DNA of 64,000 nt, taken from the NCBI GenBank assembly GCA_963921425.1, contig OY992834.1:13766164-13830163 (forward strand), in the 5' to 3' direction. The notes beneath the pieces were generated by a model. The model saw only the letters and a program-made list of their open reading frames with translations. It was not told the DNA's origin and did not search any database. Both the position numbers and the translations under genes were made by a program. This document shows, piece after piece, positions 59,165 to 64,000 of this stretch (position 1 is the first letter of the stretch; the number at the start of each line of letters is the position of its first letter). This stretch comes from Dryas octopetala (lineage: Eukaryota > Streptophyta > Magnoliopsida > Rosales > Rosaceae).

Positions 59165-59475
59165 TTTATAAAAAAGGGAGGATGCATACCCTCCCTCACT
59201 GCCACAGTCTTGCCCCCGACCACCTACTCTGCGCTGACGATCCCCCTCCTCTCTCTCTCTCTCTCTATCTTTCTCTCTCTTTCTGTCTTTCTCTCTCTAC
59301 CTGGTGTGAACGCCGCTGAACCGAGGGGTACCAACAGCTTCCCCGACTTCCAGATCGGAGGTCGGTTAAGCCGCCAACACTCCTCGGGTTCTGCGCCACT
59401 TGCGCGCATTAGGGAGAGAAAGAGAGAGAGATGGGGGATCGGCGTCGCCGGCACTAGAGTGGCAATGTGATGTAC
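59165..59475. other. GC-rich island of unknown origin
   Basis: About 300 bases with high GC ('GAACGCCGCTGAACCGAGGG', 'GATCGGAGGTCGGTTAAGCC', 'GGATCGGCGTCGCCGGCACT') sit inside very A/T-rich DNA, between a CT run (59250-59298) and a GA run (59410-59429), ending in (GGGGT)n. Both strands are open but neither shows a domain. It could be a transposon 5' end or an inserted gene fragment. Confidence 0.45.
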
Positions 59476-60357
59476 GTGGTGGGGTGGGGTGGGGTGGTCT
59501 ACATCCTCCTTTTTTTTTTTTTTTTCTTCTTTTAGTTTTTATTTATTATTTTTTTTTATAACTATTTTTTATAGTGAAAAAATGACAATTGCGTCCTTAA
59601 AAATTGATCACGTACATAGCAAGTTATCAATTTTTCACGAAATTTATAATAGATTTGATGGTCTATCCTTAATTGCGTCTTAAGTCGAATATGAGTCATC
59701 GTTTGAGTTACTCAGAAGAATTATTCTTGATGCCAAAGTTAGAGTCATTTTGCTAAAATAATTTCATATTAAAAGTTAAAACTAACAAGTAATAGAACTT
59801 TGACTTTTAATTTATAGTTTTTTTTTTTGTCACCGTTATTCTTTTGCCAAATAAGAACATATATTTTTCATTCGTTTATGTGGGATCCTGATTGGGCCAG
59901 TAAGATAACTGCTCTGAACGCTTCACTTTTAGCAAGTGAAAACAATTGGCTTAAATTTTAGGAAAATGCCAAGTCCAAATAAAACATTTACAAAATTATT
60001 TTAAAAATATTCGGTATGATTATAAGGTATACAGTCCATATTACATGAAATAATGATGTTAAAAGTATTTGCATTTTGTGTACGTTTTTCAATTATGCGA
60101 AAATACACGTATAATTAAATACAAATATATGATAAGCTTTTTAGTCCAGGAAAAGGAAGTTCAAATTTGAGACCTCATCAATATTAAATACTAGTGGATC
60201 AATATACTAGTTTTGTATATAATAAATTTTAATGTTTTTTAAAATTAAGAATCTTAAAAAATAAAATAAAAAATTATACCAAAACTTGTAACCTTTAAAC
60301 ATCTTCTCCTTACAAATTAATCATAACTTGTAAATATGTATTCCTCCTTACATGCAA
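59476..60357. other. A/T-rich spacer
   Basis: Poly-T stretch at 59509-59524; nothing else recognised. Confidence 0.5.
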
Positions 60358-60370
60358 GGAGTTTATCATT

Positions 60371-60525
60371 TTTTTTTTTTGGTTACAAAGGGAGGAGGCC
60401 AAGGAAAGAGGCCTAGAGGGGGGAGGGGGGGATCGAAATCCGGTGAGGTGGGGGCAGCACAACTGCTTGGCCAACTGGAAAATAACTTGCCATACTATAT
60501 TATATTATATTATATTATATTTTTT
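60371..60525 (-). mobile_element. tRNA-derived SINE with TSD
   Basis: On the minus strand it reads 'GTTGGCCAAGCAGTTG' (A-box-like), 'CCGGATTTCGATCC' (B-box-like), a C-rich part and a poly-A tail. GGAGTTTATCATT occurs on both sides (60358-60370, 60526-60538). A (TATAT)n stretch lies at the tRNA-end side. Confidence 0.72.
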
Positions 60526-60657
60526 GGAGTTTATCATTTTTCATTATATTATATCCATACTGAATTTATAACTTGCCATGTTATATATATATATATATTT
60601 TTAATCAAATTTTGATTGCTAAAGTAATTGTCAATTTCTTACAAACATTGGAAAATA

Positions 60658-61080
60658 CAAATTGGCACTATCCTTTAAGCCCATAGAGGTCATCTTACAT
60701 TATATGAGCTTGTGACTGTTCCTTATTTTGTTTTGTACGTTTTTTGGATATATATTGAGGATAATCATTCTCCCCACTTGAGCAACTCATAAGTTGGTGT
60801 ACACCAAAGAGGAAAAAAGGTAAATTCCAATCAAACGAACTGACCACACAGCTCAAGCAATAGTTAAACTAAAATTTAAAGAATGACAGGAGTCGGCCGA
60901 CTGATATTTGAGTTTACAACTCATCGATCTATTCGTCTTACCAACCAAACTTCGCTAGCACATATAAGTTTCTATCACATTGGGGTTGAGACTGTACCTT
61001 TCAATCAAATTGATACCATCCTTTAGACGATAAAGGTCATTTTACATTACAACTTTGTGTGAGCTTGAGACTGTTCCTTT
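60658..61080. repeat. Pair of ~70-bp direct repeats
   Basis: 'CC(A/T)TCCTTTA', 'AGGTCAT(C/T)TTACATTA', 'GAGCTTG(T/A)GACTGTTCCTT' occurs at about 60658-60725 and again at about 61007-61080. The pair may be the remains of terminal direct repeats or of a local duplication; nothing coding lies between. Confidence 0.65.
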
Positions 61081-62566
61081 TAAGACTTTCTAATGCCTAT
61101 TGAGTATTGGCTTAGCCCTATTCTTTCCAAAGACAAGAGAAAGTGGGCTTTTTCCATTCCACGTTTCAGTGTTTCTACTCCCTTAAAAAAAAATAAGAAA
61201 AGAGAACTCTTTTTCCTTTTAAACTTTTGTCCCATCCGTTCGACAAAAAAAAAAAAAAAAAAAAACTTTTGTTCCATCCCACGTAACCAAGATTCTTTTT
61301 GCTTTTGGTTCCTATGGAATTTTTTTTCCATTTATCTGTTTTAAGTTGTTTGATTTTATTCCAATTTTTTTCATTTTGTTTTGGGAATCTGTTTGCTACA
61401 CTTACTAAGGCATAATGCTAATTATAGACAAGCTAGATACGACAATGTATGAATGCAACTTGAATATGTAGTTATGTACATAAGCTCTTGCGGTATAGGG
61501 TAGAATTCCCTCTAATATAAGTATATAACAAAAAAAACTAGAATATATATATACATATATTATACAGTATTTTTTTTTTTTTTTTTGAAATAAGATCTCT
61601 TTGCTTTTATAAATTGTAAAAGTTTTTTTGTTTTTTTGAGAGCATAAATTGTAGCAGTTAATGCGAACATATTTGTTGAACAATATAGTATTAGTCAAGT
61701 TGTAAATACGGTGCCATATCTTATATTTAAATGCATGAGACTTTGGAAGTTTTATTTGTCCAAATGGTTTTTGTTTTTGGGGACGAAATCCAAATGGATT
61801 TTTCTGAAGGGGGAGGGTGGTTGAATTTAGAAAAATTAGAAAACCATGCACTTTGTTTTTTTAATGAAAAAGAAAAATTAATAAACAACTTTAAGTCTTT
61901 AAGTATTCTTTTGTGAGTCTCTTAAATGGTTTGTGGGGTTCGAAAGATTGTTGAAGTAATCTCTAGTCAATGATTAATCTGACACTTATGACATATTCTT
62001 TATATTAAATTTAAGGATATACTCATATACACAAGTTCGAAGTAGATATGAGTTTTTTTTTTTTTTTTTTTAGATTCCTTTATGTAACCTTTTTTCTAAT
62101 TCTTTATTCTCTTTGTCTTTATTTCTCCTATATTATTCACTACACTGATTTTTATATATTCCTTTTTTTTAAACACTAAATAAGAAATAAAACCATAATT
62201 ATTTTTCGTTACAAAAAAAAATCTTTGCAACCAGTTTTGTTTTTCTTTTTTAAATATCAGGACAAAGTTACAAAAAACATAAAAGATATCAAGACAAGTT
62301 TAGCAAGATTCCAAAACTTAACAACTACTTGTCCAATGTGTAACTTGGCCCCAGAGACTTTACTCACTTATTTATAGATTATCCTTTTGCCAATCAAATT
62401 TGAAATCAGATTATGGATTTACTACTTGTCAAATGTGAAACTTGGCACCTAATTTCAAACCTTCATAAATTGTTGAGAACAGGCTGTAAACAATTTACTA
62501 ATACAAACAATGAAAATGATATAACTGGTCACGTTCACTTAATTAATATAAATTATAATTATTTAA
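61081..62566. other. A/T-rich spacer with poly-A/T runs
   Basis: Long A or T runs at 61245-61264, 61569-61586 and 62050-62071. The ORFs here are low-complexity Lys/Phe-rich frames and are not credible genes. Confidence 0.5.
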
Positions 62567-62691
62567 GGATAATGTTATTAGCACTCCAAAAAAGTCATCA
62601 TGCACTTCAACTTGTAAAAATTTTCTTTCATGTTTTTTAAATATTGGAGTACATGCAGGATGACTTTTTTGAAGTGTTAATAACATTATCC
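62567..62691. mobile_element. Compact 125-bp MITE with 8-bp TSD
   Basis: The left arm GGATAATGTTATTAGCACT and the right arm (reverse complement GGATAATGTTATTAACACT) extend 33 bp with few mismatches. TTATTTAA flanks both sides (62559-62566, 62692-62699). Confidence 0.9.
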
Positions 62692-62699
62692 TTATTTAA

Positions 62700-64000
62700 T
62701 GAGTATTCTTTTACTAAATAGTTTAGTATATAATCATTATCTCGAAACAAAAAAAATTTCATGATCGTTAAGTCATCTATTTAGTTGGTTAATTTATTTA
62801 CGTCAATGATATACGATGAGAATTAAAGTTAATAATTTTGACATGACATGATCGAGAATATATATGACTTAAATATTTTATGAAAATTAACAAGTTTTAG
62901 TTGACTTTTTCTTTATATAAACCCGAAAATGATATGACATACTACCATGAGTTTAGTTTATAGATCTAAAAATTTCTACTCTTAAGTTTATAATTTTACA
63001 AGACATGTGTATCAACTTAAAACAAAACAAGATTGATGAAGAAATTGGGTTAGTGATTAGTCCAAAAAAAAAATTGGCTTAGTCAAGTCTTTTTGACATA
63101 ATTAATCTAGTGTATAGTTCGGATTACCATGCTAGCTAGTGAGAATAACTAATGTTGAATTTTGAAAACTACTGTTGAAAAAAATGCAATGGGAGAATGT
63201 TGAGATGAAATTTGTTTAAAAAAAAAAAAAAAAAAAGAATGTCGAGATGAAAGGAAGCAAAACAATTAAACAAAGAAAGGGATCCAATTCAATCTTTCAT
63301 GAGTTGATATCTCAACACTTGTATAGTGTGTAAGCTATTTATATTATTAGAATAATAATAAATAATGAATAAAGAAAAAAAGATGAAGTCAGAGTTGAGC
63401 TAACGAAAAACAGAGTGGCAGTCAGTCATAGAAAATTAGAATTTAAGAGAGAGAGAGAAAGAGAGAAAAGGAGCTAACTGCTAAGCTAAGTGTTGGTTAC
63501 AGCTGTATTCACGACGACCGCTCTCTGTGACTCTGTCTCATGATCTCATGATTCTCATCTCTAACTTTTCTTTCTTAATTCACTAAATAACTCAAAAATA
63601 ATAAAAATAAAACATAATTCATAAATAACGCAATAAGTTAATAACCAAATTGTTTTAATGCTATTTTAGTCTAACTAATATTTTTAAATTTAACTTGTTA
63701 TTCATTACTTACATGTCAATTTATAAGGGTTTTAAGATTTTTATTTTATTTTTAATGTAATGATGTAATGTGCATATATTATGCCGCATAAGTTTGAGAA
63801 AAAATTAGAGCAATTTAGAAAATTAACCCAAATTAAAGTCAATTATAGACTTTTAACATTTTTTTTTTAATTTTTAGAAATTTAACTTTTGAGCTCCCTT
63901 TGAAAAGCGCTCGAAATTTTTGAGGAAAGTTCAAATACTACTAGATGATCAAAATTCTAAAAATATTAAAAAAGAGTTAAAAGTCTTTAAATGGGTTAGT
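62700..64000. other. A/T-rich end of window, nothing recognised
   Basis: A poly-A run at 63220-63236 and a short GA run at 63450-63470. The GC-richer patch 63475-63545 could be the leader of a gene beyond the window, but no coding start was identified. Confidence 0.45.

Noticed and set aside
61080-61851. ORFs of 83-148 residues
   Set aside because: They are Lys/Phe-rich low-complexity frames produced by poly-A/T runs on both strands.

Overview
The window is nuclear DNA of a eudicot plant. It is AT-rich, has GT-AG introns with A/T-rich intron bodies, and carries plant-only gene families. Codon style, gene content and repeat types suggest a woody rosid, possibly Rosaceae/Prunus; that assignment is inference. 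Eight genes can be modelled. On the minus strand: LHP1 (chromodomain protein, 3447-5433, 3' end outside the window or missing) and a plastid-type alpha/beta-hydrolase (12499-15872). On the plus strand: an organelle-type SWIB-domain protein (8375-11045), U11/U12 snRNP 25K (19437-20307, 5' exon not found), a plant TrmB tRNA m7G methyltransferase (22878-27565), an intronless P-class PPR protein (29082-30683) and two glycine/proline-rich proteins (GPRP1 35346-36598, GPRP2 52500-53934). From memory, the set GPRP, TrmB, alpha/beta-hydrolase and LHP1 lies together on Arabidopsis chromosome 5 (about At5g17650-At5g17690), so the gene backbone looks syntenic.

Layout: 1-3446 is the LHP1 3' side with two transposon remnants. 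5434-8374 is intergenic with a hAT-like and a PIF-like element. 15.9-21.2 kb holds U11/U12-25K between two copies of a duplicated ~0.5 kb segment, one carrying an inserted MITE. 21610-22274 is a clean solo LTR. TrmB follows, then a foldback element, the PPR gene, and a broken partial copy of TrmB (30888-32752). 34.5-54 kb is a young rearranged array: two intact GPRP genes, a GPRP leader that has lost its coding region, a further leader fragment, and four tandem macro-repeats made of a ~100-135 bp minisatellite plus a ~1 kb unit with a TATA-like box and a small ORF. 54-64 kb is gene-poor, AT-rich and full of foldback elements.

The genes do not form one pathway. They are ordinary nuclear genes for Polycomb silencing (LHP1), minor-intron splicing (U11/U12-25K), tRNA modification (TrmB), organelle RNA processing (PPR) and organelle functions (SWIB, hydrolase). 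The most informative biology is structural: several transposons can be dated or proved by target-site duplications and by paralogous empty sites within the same window, and the GPRP locus records stepwise duplication, deletion and transposon insertion. I found no convincing new enzymatic system; the best candidate for something undescribed is the macro-repeat with its conserved TATA-like box and signal-peptide-like small ORF.
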